From Alphaproteobacteria bacterium (lineage in GTDB: Bacteria; Pseudomonadota; Alphaproteobacteria; Micavibrionales; Micavibrionaceae), in contig JAGNKE010000006.1 of assembly GCA_018000295.1 (NCBI GenBank), positions 1 to 64,000 of the forward strand: a stretch of DNA of 64,000 nucleotides, given 5' to 3'. The position numbers and the translations under genes were made by a program. The stretch's first letter is position 1; every line of letters starts with the position of its first letter. Under the pieces are notes generated by a model. The model worked only from the letters and a program-made list of their open reading frames with translations. It was not told the DNA's origin and made no database searches. This document shows, in pieces, positions 56,908 to 64,000 of this stretch.

Positions 56908-57306
56908 ATGGATGGAGGAATGAAGGATCGGAGTGCGAAAAGGAAACCCCGTGCGAACGCCATCGACCGGGTAGTGGCGCAGAACCTGCGGAGCCTGAGG
57001 GTCAGGGCGGGCCTGTCGCAAGCCGATCTTGGCGCGGCTGTCGGTATCACTCCTCAGCAGGTCCAGAAGTATGAGAAGGCCAGCAACCGGATGAGCGCGG
57101 CGCGGTTGCACCACTTCGCGCACATCCTGGGCTGCGGGGTGGAAGACTTTTTCGAAGGGTGCCCTCCCGAGGACAAGATTCCTAACAAAGGGCTCGGGGC
57201 CAGTCCCGACGAGCCGAAGTTCGTCGCGGCGTTGCGGCGGGTCCAAGACCCCGCCACACGCAAGACGCTCCTGCGCTATATCAAGAAGCTTGGCAAAGCC
57301 GCATGA
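56908..57306 (+). CDS. XRE-family transcriptional regulator
   Basis: A 132-residue protein from the ATG at 56908 (ATG 56920 is an alternative; the frame opens further upstream without support). The helix-turn-helix reads LRSLRVRAGLSQADLGAAVGIT and QQVQKYEKASNRMSAARLHH (about residues 28-72), with a C-terminal helix RVQDPATRKTLLRYIKKL typical of alphaproteobacterial members. It is a likely regulator of element genes; targets are unknown. It is the only plus-strand gene near the defence operon. Confidence 0.88.
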   Translation: MDGGMKDRSAKRKPRANAIDRVVAQNLRSLRVRAGLSQADLGAAVGITPQQVQKYEKASNRMSAARLHHFAHILGCGVEDFFEGCPPEDKIPNKGLGASPDEPKFVAALRRVQDPATRKTLLRYIKKLGKAA

Positions 57307-57356
57307 ACAGGGGACGACCCTGCGGCGCGGATGCCGCAGGGCCGGGAGGCCTGGGT

Positions 57357-57695
57357 TCACCAGACGTAGGGGGTGCGTTTGTTCGGCGGCAGTGCCTCAT
57401 CGAGCAGCCGCACGAGATCAGCGGGGAAGAAGGTCCGCGGATCGTCGTAGCCGAAGCGGTAGTCCGCGTTGGCGTAGGGAATCTGCTCGATGCCGTCCTT
57501 CAGGATCGAGGTGATGACGGTGTTATGCAGCCCCCACCCCTCGACCGTGACGGTGTAGCCTGCTCCCGTGAGAACGTCCTCGACCTGCCAGGTCTCGATC
57601 TGTCCGTCGCCGTCGCCAAAGCCGAATTTGGCAAAGGCTTCGGTCCAGTCCCAGTGCAGCGTTCCGCCGCAGGCGTTGCATTCCGATTTAGCCAT
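57357..57695 (-). CDS. Hypothetical protein with N-terminal CxxC
   Basis: A 112-residue acidic protein starting MAKSECNACGGTLHWDWTE, with AAAGGA before the ATG at 57695. One CxxC is present, without a second pair. Family not recognised. It runs 45 bp downstream of the gene at 57741 on the same strand, and the two may be co-transcribed. Confidence 0.6.
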   Translation of the reverse strand: MAKSECNACGGTLHWDWTEAFAKFGFGDGDGQIETWQVEDVLTGAGYTVTVEGWGLHNTVITSILKDGIEQIPYANADYRFGYDDPRTFFPADLVRLLDEALPPNKRTPYVW

Positions 57696-57740
57696 GGCGT
57701 GAATCCTTTCCATGCTTGCTGTTGCCGGGAAAAGAGCGGC

Positions 57741-57974
57741 CTATTGGCCGCTCTCCTCCTTCACCGGGAAGACATAGAAGCCGCCCTCGATGATTTGCGT
57801 GCCGTAGGGCTTGATGTAGAAACTGCCGTCGCCCCGGTCCCAGGCGACGCCGAGCGTTTCGAAATCGGCGTTCTTGCCGCGCCCTATCTTCTTGCGGACG
57901 ATGTGGGTGGGGCGGTTCGTGGCCTGCTCTGCGGCGGGCGTGTGGGTGGCGGTGTTTTCGGTTTCTGCGGTCAT
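57741..57974 (-). CDS. Small hypothetical protein
   Basis: A 77-residue protein from the ATG at 57974, which has AAGGAG before it. After a Thr/Ala-rich start it reads ETLGVAWDRGDGSFYIKPYG, a beta-rich pattern common to small proteins of alphaproteobacterial plasmids and islands. No function can be given. It precedes the gene at 57357. Confidence 0.6.
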   Translation of the reverse strand: MTAETENTATHTPAAEQATNRPTHIVRKKIGRGKNADFETLGVAWDRGDGSFYIKPYGTQIIEGGFYVFPVKEESGQ

Positions 57975-58574
57975 GATGTTTGCTCCTTTTTGAGGTTTCG
58001 CGGGCCGGACCATTCCAGCCGCGTGGCATACAAGCAGCAGACAGGAGAAAGGGCGGGCTCAAAAAGTTTTGTGGGGGACCGTCCAGGGAGACTTGGCCGC
58101 CTGCGGCCTTAGTCGAGCGGAGGGGTAAAACTATTTGAACCCGGCCGCCTGTCTGCCAGCATGTCACGCTTCAAGGCTGGCCATCGCGTCCGGGCCGCCC
58201 GTCAAAAAGGCAGCAGAGCAAACACCGCAGAAACCAGAGCCACCATCCCGCGCAGCGAACAGGCGACCGCCCCTGCCCCGTTCGTCAACCGCAACAGGCG
58301 CGACAGCCTCGCTGCGAATGCCGGATCGCAGACAAGGTGATCAGCGAAGGCACAACAGCACAAGCGCGAAGGGCCACCAAAAGAACAAAGTGCCTCTCCG
58401 GCCTCTTATCCGGTGAAGGATCAGGAGAGGCGTTCAGCGTTCGCGGTCCGCCACGGGGCAACGGCAGCACAACGGCGCGCCCCTTCACAAGAGCAGCAAC
58501 GAAAGTTGGCTTCCAGCGCGGGTTTCCGTTGCGCTGTGTTTCGGTTTGGACGACTCGTGCTTGCAACCCGTTGA
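57975..58574. other. Long spacer with hairpins and a copy of a 36-bp repeat
   Basis: No convincing gene in these 600 bp. It has a GGCCGC-CT-GCGGCC palindrome (58095-58108), an 8-bp stem GCCTCTCC/GGAGAGGC (58392-58431) and the left copy of the repeat described at 58493. Confidence 0.5.
58493..58528 (+). repeat. 36-bp direct repeat, left copy
   Basis: Starts GCAGCAACGAAAGTTGGC and ends GGGTTTCCG; identical to 60907-60942, with weaker similarity continuing about 15 bp to the left of both. The pair brackets the helicase gene. Confidence 0.85.
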
Positions 58575-60695
58575 TCAGGCCCGAATAGCATTGAGATGTA
58601 TGTTGTCCAACTGTGTGCCATGGCGAATGTGCGTTACATCGTACTCATCATTGAGCAATTCGAGTGCGAAAGAAGACGGGCGCGCTCGGTCAACAATAAG
58701 ACGAACTTGGTGTCTTGCTCGCGTTAAGGCCACATAGAACAACCGACGCTCTTCAGCGTGGGGATATCCGTCCGGCCTGGCAAGCACGAGATCGAGCAAT
58801 GGGTCATCCTCAATTTCTGATGGGAACCCGAATTTGTCGGCGGTCAGAGCATCCACGATCACGTAGTCGGCCTCCAGCCCTTTTGATCTATGCACCGTCA
58901 AAGGGGTTCGCATCTGGCCGGGCCAGTTCTTTCCGAGGACTTTGAGAGTTGAGGCATCAGGCAGCAAGTGATTGTATCGAGCGAGGACCAAAAGCGACGC
59001 ACCCTCAAGATCGCGGCCCGCCTTCATTAGGTCAATGACGCCATTCAACGTAGCGGCGTCGGACGGCCTTCCCTCTTCTCGATCAACCCAATGCACGAAG
59101 ACCTGGGGAGTTTCGCATTCGAGTTCCGTGTTCAGCTTCTTCCTTATCTGGTTCGGGTTCTTCTGAATAAACTCACCACTGACGGACGCGATCTTATCGT
59201 TAAAGCGAAAGGTCTGTTCGAGCTTCACGACTGTGGCACGCCCAAAGAACCGTCTGAAGCGGTTCATGATCGATATGTCACTTCCGGCGAAGCGATAGAT
59301 GGACTGCCAGTCATCGCCGACCGCAAAGAAGCGCAGGTCATTCCGGCTTTTTAGCATCGCTTCCAGAAACCGATACCGGCCCATCGAAATGTCCTGGAAC
59401 TCATCGACAATGATGTACTTCCAGGGGATCGCGAAGCGTCCGTCCTGGACGTACTCGGTCGCCGAGGAGATCATGTCGTTGAAGTCGATTTCTCGCGGAT
59501 CTTTTCTCTCCAGCTCCGATTGGTACTTCACGCAGAAGACTTCGAAGAGCTGGGTAAAAGCGACGGCCCGAACGGAATTGGAGGATGCTTTGGCCTTGCG
59601 CATCAGCTCCTTTAGAGACATGTGATTGGATTTGAAGTGGGAGAGGAATGTGCCCACGAGCACAGCAAGCTGGGTCGTGTATCCGGCATCCTGGAGAGCC
59701 TTAATAATCTCGTCCTGTGAGCGTGGCGCGTATTTCACTCCCGCATCCCGAAGGCGCTTGTTTAGTTGCGTTGTCAGAATGCCCTCCGACTTCTCCCAGC
59801 TATAGGTTTCCAGGAGCTTCGTCCTATTCTGCGCGTGGACGCGACGCTTCCACTCCATCTCTTCGTGGTACTTCTGTCGGTCGATGTAAGGCGCAGTGCC
59901 ACCATCCCTGCCGACCCCGAAATGCTCTAACCAGATGTCGAAGTCGGGCAAATAGAAATCCGGTTGATAGCGCGCGGACACACGCGGATATCGCTTTTCG
60001 TATTCGAACCGGACACCGTTGTAGAAGAGGATGTTGGCAATGTCGAGTTCGGCAAAGCTCTTCACTAAATCGCCGGACAGGGCGCGGAGTTCAACGGTGC
60101 GCGTGTACGCCTCGTATTCCGCAAGCGACGCGAACTCTGATTCTGCTCTATATTCTTTGAGGTGTCCGAGGACGAAGCTGCGAGTCCTCTTCCAGGTTTC
60201 CTTATCAGCCTTCAGCTCACCGATGGCGAAATCAAGGAAGCCGCTGAAGTGATGCCGATCCGTCGCCAGCCTAGACAGCGTTGGTACTTTCGGCTCGACC
60301 GTTCCAACAATCCGGTTTCCCAGCGCGTGAAACGTCGATGCCTGAACCTCTACACCAAGACGGCTTCTGCATCGGGCCTCCAGCTCCTTCGCCGCATCCG
60401 CGTTGAACGCAAGCAGCAGGATGTCCTCCGGCTTGCACTTGCCGCTTTCAATGAGATAACCCGCTTTTGCAACTATTACTGATGTCTTGCCGGTGCCAGC
60501 GCCTGCTACGACCAGGTTTCGGCGCTCATCAAGGATAACGGCGCGCCGCTGAAGGTGCGTAAGCGGTTTGCTTTCGACGGTATCGAAAAACTTCCTGTGC
60601 TTCCTCAGTACGCGCTTCTGATGCAACCAAAACAGTGTGCTTCTGATATTGAATTGCGACTGAATGAAATTCCGCAGGTCTTCTTCTATAAACAT
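58575..60695 (-). CDS. UvrD/HelD-like SF1 helicase with embedded PD-(D/E)XK motif
   Basis: A 706-residue protein from the ATG at 60695 (GAGGGA before it). Walker A is VVAGAGTGKTSVIV (about residue 66), motif II is YIIVDEFQDIS (about 425), and TVHRSKGLEADYV and YVALTRARHQV are motifs V-VI of UvrD-type helicases. Between motifs Ia and II lies RYQPDFYLPDFDIWLEHFG (about residue 244), a PD-(D/E)XK-like core found in some DNA helicase IV relatives. It would unwind and perhaps cut DNA; a defence or replication role is inferred from context. Confidence 0.88.
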   Translation of the reverse strand: MFIEEDLRNFIQSQFNIRSTLFWLHQKRVLRKHRKFFDTVESKPLTHLQRRAVILDERRNLVVAGAGTGKTSVIVAKAGYLIESGKCKPEDILLLAFNADAAKELEARCRSRLGVEVQASTFHALGNRIVGTVEPKVPTLSRLATDRHHFSGFLDFAIGELKADKETWKRTRSFVLGHLKEYRAESEFASLAEYEAYTRTVELRALSGDLVKSFAELDIANILFYNGVRFEYEKRYPRVSARYQPDFYLPDFDIWLEHFGVGRDGGTAPYIDRQKYHEEMEWKRRVHAQNRTKLLETYSWEKSEGILTTQLNKRLRDAGVKYAPRSQDEIIKALQDAGYTTQLAVLVGTFLSHFKSNHMSLKELMRKAKASSNSVRAVAFTQLFEVFCVKYQSELERKDPREIDFNDMISSATEYVQDGRFAIPWKYIIVDEFQDISMGRYRFLEAMLKSRNDLRFFAVGDDWQSIYRFAGSDISIMNRFRRFFGRATVVKLEQTFRFNDKIASVSGEFIQKNPNQIRKKLNTELECETPQVFVHWVDREEGRPSDAATLNGVIDLMKAGRDLEGASLLVLARYNHLLPDASTLKVLGKNWPGQMRTPLTVHRSKGLEADYVIVDALTADKFGFPSEIEDDPLLDLVLARPDGYPHAEERRLFYVALTRARHQVRLIVDRARPSSFALELLNDEYDVTHIRHGTQLDNIHLNAIRA

Positions 60696-61082
60696 TAGTC
60701 CCTCGCGCAGGCACCCCGACCTACGTTCTTGGTGAAGACAGTCAGCGTTTTCCTGCTCGTACGCACCGCTGCGCATTTAATGCTTTAGCAGATTTCTGCG
60801 GGTGAGAGAAGTCACCCCGAGAAGAAGTTCAGCTCAAGGGCGAGGCCAAAGCAAGACCGACAGTCGGTGACATTGTCGCCCACGCCGTTCACGCACCTTC
60901 GCAGGGGCAGCAACGAAAGTTGGCTTCCAGCGCGGGTTTCCGAGGAGTTATTAACGAAGCATTAAGAAGATTCAGATTTAATGGAAAGTAGATCCCCTTT
61001 TCTATAGCCACGGAACGGCGAATATTCCCAAGGGGCTCACACGGGGAAGACCGTTCCACAAGAAGAACGGTGGGCGAAAGCC
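60696..61082. other. Spacer upstream of the helicase gene
   Basis: These 387 bp hold the helicase promoter region (minus), the right copy of the 36-bp repeat (60907-60942) and the upstream region of the AlpA-like gene. No gene seen. Confidence 0.5.
60907..60942 (+). repeat. 36-bp direct repeat, right copy
   Basis: Identical to 58493-58528 and in the same orientation, 2.4 kb apart, with the helicase gene between. Confidence 0.85.
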
Positions 61083-61406
61083 ATGACAGACTTCACCATG
61101 AGTATCAAGCCGGAGTTCGACGCGCAGGTCACAGCCGCGTTGATGATCCAGAGCAACGCGCTGATCCCGATCAAACTTGCCGCGCGTCTGTGCGGCATCT
61201 CGCGCCAGGAGATTGACCGCCGCGTGCACAACGGAACCTTCCCCAAGCCGCACAAGCTTTCGGGCAAACGGAGTTCGATGCGCAAGGCGTTCTATCTGCG
61301 CGACATCCATGACTGGATTCGCGACCCGAAGGGATACCGTCGCGTCGAGGGAGAACAATCCACAGGAAGTTTCGCGGACAGCGACGGCCTCGAACATCTC
61401 GAATGA
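61083..61406 (+). CDS. AlpA/Xis-like DNA-binding protein
   Basis: A 107-residue protein. LIPIKLAARLCGISRQEIDRRVHNGTFPKPHKLSGKR is the winged helix of AlpA/excisionase proteins, ending with the usual HDWIRD. It lies 90 bp inside the right attachment repeat, at the opposite end from the integrase. It probably directs excision or activates the integrase. Confidence 0.85.
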   Translation: MTDFTMSIKPEFDAQVTAALMIQSNALIPIKLAARLCGISRQEIDRRVHNGTFPKPHKLSGKRSSMRKAFYLRDIHDWIRDPKGYRRVEGEQSTGSFADSDGLEHLE

Positions 61407-61410
61407 TGAT

Positions 61411-61433
61411 TGAGTAGCCCAGTGAGTAGCCCG
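61411..61433 (+). repeat. Right terminal 23-bp repeat (possible integrase arm sites)
   Basis: Two tandem TGAGTAGCCC units separated by AG and followed by G, identical and in the same orientation as 19857-19879. It lies 62 bp from the right attachment repeat, directly after the AlpA-like gene. Confidence 0.65.
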
Positions 61434-61495
61434 AAGGTTTCCGCTAATCCTCGCCGTTTTCGCGCACCCATCTAACACACTGAGATAACTTGCGA

Positions 61496-61553
61496 AAACT
61501 GGCGATCCCGGCAGGACTTGAACCTGCAACCTACTGCTTAGAAGGCAGTTGCT
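61496..61553. repeat. Right attachment site: 58-bp direct repeat
   Basis: Identical to 19617-19674. It covers the 3' 54 nt of the intact tRNA-Arg. The match stops in the D-arm side of the gene (CTA against TTA at the left end). Confidence 0.95.
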
Positions 61554-61575
61554 CTATCCGTTGAGCTACGGGATC
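61500..61575 (-). tRNA. tRNA-Arg (anticodon TCT), integration target
   Basis: Acceptor arms GATCCCG and CGGGATC pair fully, discriminator G and encoded CCA follow, and the anticodon loop CTTCTAA carries TCT (61542-61540). Its 3' part is supplied by the right attachment repeat, so the gene remains intact despite the insertion. Confidence 0.97.
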
Positions 61576-61635
61576 ATGCACGGAAACGGACACTACCACC
61601 CTACCACAAAAAAGCAAGGTTTTCCGCCCCGAAAA

Positions 61636-61944
61636 TCAAGCCTTCTCGGTCTTCTCCGGCGGCTCGTACTTGAAATTATCCCCGTAATTGCGCGGCACGA
61701 TGCGCCGCTCCTGCGGCTTCTGAAGCGTGTAATCCCACCCTTTGTCCTCCGCGAAGCTGATCGCCGCCTCCATGGTGGTAAACTTAAGCCGCACCTGATT
61801 GAGCGTATCGCCCGATGCCGTCCAGCCCATCAGCGCCTCGGGCCGCCGCACACTCGTCGTTTCGTATTCAATCACCCACTCATCGGTATTGCCGCGGCCT
61901 GACTGCATGGTGTTTTTCGCGGGCTTGAAGATTTTGACGTGCAT
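61636..61944 (-). CDS. NDUFS4-like complex I accessory protein
   Basis: A 102-residue protein starting MHVKIFKPAKNTMQSG, with PLMGWTASGDT-like LMGWTASGDT, FTTMEAAISFAEDKGWDYTL and a YGDNFKY end. This is the ETC complex I subunit conserved region (NDUFS4 / 18 kDa subunit) found in Alphaproteobacteria and mitochondria, an accessory subunit of NADH-quinone oxidoreductase. AGGAG precedes the ATG. Confidence 0.92.
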   Translation of the reverse strand: MHVKIFKPAKNTMQSGRGNTDEWVIEYETTSVRRPEALMGWTASGDTLNQVRLKFTTMEAAISFAEDKGWDYTLQKPQERRIVPRNYGDNFKYEPPEKTEKA

Positions 61945-61987
61945 GAAAAAGTTCTCCTGAAAAGAAAATAACGCAGCGCCGCAAACC

Positions 61988-62638
61988 TTACCAGCGGTAA
62001 ATACGCCGCCCGATCAGCGCCGCCAGCAACCCGAACAGGAAATACGGCAGCGTATGGATAATCAGGATATGCCCGATATCCTCGGAGACGCAGACGAGCC
62101 GCAGGCCGAGATACCCCAGTCCCCCAACGGCCAGCGACACCATGAAGGCCAGCAGATCCGGGTGCGTGGTCTTCCCCTTCATGGAGATCAGAAAAATCGT
62201 AAAGGCCGGGATCAGGCCGTACAGCAGCGAACTTTTATAGCAAAAACACCACTGAATCTCCGGCATGACAAAACCGTTCAGCCCGACCCGAAGTCCCAAA
62301 AGCAAGACCAGCGCACCAAACAGCGTAAACGGCACGGCCACCATCCAATTCTGCCCGCGCATATCGGGCACACACAACCACATGGCACAAAAAGCCGCAG
62401 AAACCGACATCGCCGCCACCAGCGACAGCTCAAACACAAAATCAACAGACTTCATCTGCGTGGCGATATCGAACCGGAATCCTTGCATATAGACCGCGCC
62501 GATCACATACAGGAACGCGAAAAGCACCCACGGCCCCACACGCCAGAAGGGATGACGCATTTTGCAGCACGGCTTCAGCTCAGCGCACAGCGAGTCAATC
62601 AGCGCATCGGTGTTTTGTTCAGGCTTGTCCTCGCTCAT
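61988..62638 (-). CDS. DUF1109/NrsF-type membrane anti-sigma factor
   Basis: A 216-residue protein with about six membrane helices after a short cytosolic start (TDALIDSLCAELKPCCKMRHPFWRVG). DUF1109 (NrsF) proteins hold ECF sigma factors at the membrane and release them on a signal; the paired Cys near the N terminus (CC at about residues 24-25) may be a redox or metal trigger. Its ATG overlaps the sigma factor's stop by 4 bp. Confidence 0.88.
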   Translation of the reverse strand: MSEDKPEQNTDALIDSLCAELKPCCKMRHPFWRVGPWVLFAFLYVIGAVYMQGFRFDIATQMKSVDFVFELSLVAAMSVSAAFCAMWLCVPDMRGQNWMVAVPFTLFGALVLLLGLRVGLNGFVMPEIQWCFCYKSSLLYGLIPAFTIFLISMKGKTTHPDLLAFMVSLAVGGLGYLGLRLVCVSEDIGHILIIHTLPYFLFGLLAALIGRRIYRW

Positions 62639-63198
62639 CCCAGTCGGTCCTTCAGTTTGTTCATCGTGCGGTGCGCCGAAACCTTGACCGCCGAAACGCT
62701 CATCCCCATCTGTTCCGCCACTTCCTGCGCGCTGTAACCGTGAATTTTGATCAGCTCGAAGACTTTTCGCTGCTTGTCGGGAAGATCGGCCAGCGCCGCC
62801 TCAATATCCTTCAATTCGCCCGAAAGCGCCGGATTCGTTACATGTTGGGAGAGAAATTCACCATCTTCAAGCCCCACGGACTTATTCCCCCGGTTCTTGT
62901 AATATTTCCGCAGCAAATCGGTGCGCCGGAACTGGATAATCGCCATGAGCCAGGGGCGGAATGGCCGATCCTCGCTATAGGTGGAAAGAGATTTATGCAC
63001 GGAGACCAGAACGTCCTGCACCAGATCCTCGACCCAGTCAGGATTGGCGAGGGTTCCCGCCGCCACGCCCTTGATAAACGGGATGATGTCGCGCAAAAGC
63101 TCAGCGTAAGCTCGCGCATCGCCTTTCTGCGCCCGAACCGCCAAGTCCTTCCAGACCTCGCCGCGGGATATGTCTCTATTGTCATTCGAAAGGGCCAA
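62635..63198 (-). CDS. ECF-type RNA polymerase sigma factor
   Basis: A 187-residue sigma-70 family protein with region 2 (WVEDLVQDVLVSVHKSL, then RPFRPWLMAIIQFRRTDLLRKY) and region 4 (LPDKQRKVFELIKIHGYSAQEVAEQMGMSVSAVKVSAHR). It appears to start at TTG 63198; no ATG is available near the N terminus. It is translationally coupled to the NrsF-like anti-sigma gene, an arrangement typical of the alphaproteobacterial SigF/NrsF pairs involved in metal and oxidative stress. Confidence 0.92.
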   Translation of the reverse strand: MALSNDNRDISRGEVWKDLAVRAQKGDARAYAELLRDIIPFIKGVAAGTLANPDWVEDLVQDVLVSVHKSLSTYSEDRPFRPWLMAIIQFRRTDLLRKYYKNRGNKSVGLEDGEFLSQHVTNPALSGELKDIEAALADLPDKQRKVFELIKIHGYSAQEVAEQMGMSVSAVKVSAHRTMNKLKDRLG

Positions 63199-63237
63199 AA
63201 CGCAGCCTTTCTGTCCGCAAAAGCCTAAAACCGGAAA

Positions 63238-63314
63238 TGGTCGGAGCGGAGGGATTCGAACCCCCGGCCCTCTGTTCCCAAAACAGATGCGCTACCAGGC
63301 TGCGCTACGCTCCG
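63238..63314 (-). tRNA. tRNA-Pro (anticodon TGG)
   Basis: Acceptor arms CGGAGCG and CGCTCCG pair, discriminator A and an encoded CCA follow (63240-63238). The anticodon loop TTTGGGA carries TGG. Confidence 0.95.
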
Positions 63315-63390
63315 ACATCCGGTGAATAGGGGTTTTACACGCTGCGGACGGAATCGGCAAGGCAAAAGGGGTTAAAACGGGCTTTTCTGC

Positions 63391-63885
63391 TCAGGGCGTC
63401 ATGTTGCCGAGGATTTCATGTTTCACGCTGTCCCCGATCATAATCCCGTTTTTCTGCGCCTCTCCGCCATTAATCTCAAGGACAGCCTTAACAGGCGCGA
63501 GCGATGGAATTTGAGTCAGGTCGTGCGGCTTGGTCATCGGGTGAATATGCTTGATCACCCCGTCCGCCCCGATGAAAATCATATCCAGCGGGATCAGGGT
63601 GTTTTTCATCCAGAAATTCACTTCCCGCTCGGGATCGACATAGAAAATCATCCCGTGATTGGCGGGCATCTCCTTACGGAACATCAGCCCCATATTGATC
63701 TCCTCGGGCGTACGGGCAACCTCCGCGGTATAGGTCAGAAACGAACCGTCACTTTTAACGACCTGCAGGGGCGTAGACGGAAGGCTCTGCGGCTTGACCT
63801 CCACCATAAGGCTCAGCGCGATCACGGTAACGAACCCCGCCGCCATCAGAACCAGAAGCCCGTAATTCTTGATAAATTTCAGCAT
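63391..63885 (-). CDS. Membrane-anchored DUF192 protein
   Basis: A 164-residue protein with one N-terminal membrane helix (YGLLVLMAAGFVTVIALSLMV) and an exported DUF192 domain: EVARTPEEINMGLMFRKEMP, then FWMKNTLIPLDMIFI, HIHPM and ILEINGG are its signatures. The function of the family is unknown. The ATG at 63885 has GAGGGG; an ATG at 63912 overlaps the upstream CBS gene's stop (ATGA) and is an alternative that would add nine residues. Confidence 0.88.
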   Translation of the reverse strand: MLKFIKNYGLLVLMAAGFVTVIALSLMVEVKPQSLPSTPLQVVKSDGSFLTYTAEVARTPEEINMGLMFRKEMPANHGMIFYVDPEREVNFWMKNTLIPLDMIFIGADGVIKHIHPMTKPHDLTQIPSLAPVKAVLEINGGEAQKNGIMIGDSVKHEILGNMTP

Positions 63886-63908
63886 TGCTGACCCCTCGCC
63901 CTCAGACG

Positions 63909-64000
63909 TCATTCCGCACCATCCTCGGTTTTCTCAAGAAGCTCGAGCATGGACGTATAACTGATCATCCCCAGAAGCCTGTTCTGGTCGTCGATAACCG
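63909..64000 (-). CDS. CBS-domain protein, C-terminal end (partial)
   Basis: The minus-strand frame running in from the window edge reads VIDDQNRLLGMISYTSMLE and ends KTEDGAE before a TGA (63911-63909). This is the last strand-helix unit of a CBS domain. The rest lies beyond the window. Its stop overlaps a possible start of the DUF192 gene. Confidence 0.75.
   Translation of the reverse strand, partial: VIDDQNRLLGMISYTSMLELLEKTEDGAE

Larger units (their letters stand above)
19617..61553. mobile_element. Integrative mobilisable element of about 41.9 kb in tRNA-Arg(TCT)
   Basis: The element is bounded by 58-bp direct repeats covering the 3' part of tRNA-Arg, with a tyrosine integrase beside the left repeat and an AlpA/Xis-like gene beside the right one. 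Insertion left a tRNA remnant on the left and an intact tRNA on the right. It carries a coupling protein, MobC and a relaxase but no recognisable type IV secretion channel, so transfer probably depends on a helper. Cargo is mostly defence, antidefence and Rhs genes. One repeat plus the interior measures 41,879 bp. Confidence 0.93.

Overview
The window looks like the chromosome of an alphaproteobacterium carrying a large integrated mobile element. The case for Alphaproteobacteria rests on the flanking genes: a Fur/PerR-type regulator coupled to katG, an ECF sigma factor translationally coupled to a DUF1109/NrsF-type membrane anti-sigma factor, an NDUFS4-like respiratory complex I accessory protein, and an LTXXQ-type periplasmic protein next to an OmpR-class two-component system. 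Genus cannot be read from the sequence.

Layout. (1) 1-4714: a chromosomal Rhs locus on the minus strand: a 5'-truncated Rhs protein with an EndoU/BECR-like C-terminal toxin, its probable immunity gene, and a displaced orphan copy of the Rhs tip. A possible metallopeptidase lies immediately upstream. (2) 4829-19617: ordinary chromosome: tRNA-Asn, fur-katG, ppa, a thioredoxin-like protein, a two-component system divergent from a Spy/CpxP-like gene, a repeat-rich secreted protein, a 3-mercaptopyruvate sulfurtransferase, a lipoprotein with HExxH, an RNA m5U methyltransferase and a Sel1-repeat protein. (3) 19617-61553: an integrated element of about 41.9 kb inserted in the 3' part of tRNA-Arg(TCT), bounded by 58-bp direct repeats. 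(4) 61500-64000: the restored tRNA-Arg, NDUFS4-like gene, NrsF/sigma pair, tRNA-Pro, DUF192 protein and the end of a CBS-domain gene.

The element begins with a tyrosine integrase at its left end and finishes with an AlpA/Xis-like gene at its right end. Its mobilisation block (22226-30323) has a membrane protein, two secreted vWA-like proteins, a TraG/VirD4-like coupling protein, a large serine recombinase, MobC and a relaxase. No type IV secretion channel genes are present, so it is best described as an integrative mobilisable element. Cargo includes a complete 1646-residue Rhs protein, an ArdC-like antirestriction protein, a three-gene cassette with YaaA/DUF6884-like and GIY-YIG-like proteins, an HNH protein and a UvrD-like helicase with an embedded PD-(D/E)XK motif, flanked by 36-bp direct repeats.

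The most interesting part is 42179-55962: eight tightly packed minus-strand genes in the order ribbon-helix-helix regulator, type III-like Res, Mod methyltransferase, AAA ATPase with a zinc-hook-like CxxC, HEPN protein (Rx4H), long prokaryotic Argonaute lacking recognisable catalytic aspartates, PD-(D/E)XK nuclease overlapping the Argonaute gene, and a DUF262-DUF1524 (GmrSD-like) nuclease. Upstream of the operon lies a stretch of about 480 bp (56095-56571) that is non-coding by appearance and packed with a dozen consecutive hairpins. I read this as a composite anti-mobile-element defence operon in which a restriction-modification core, a guide-dependent sensor and several nuclease effectors are expressed together; that reading is an inference from gene content and spacing.
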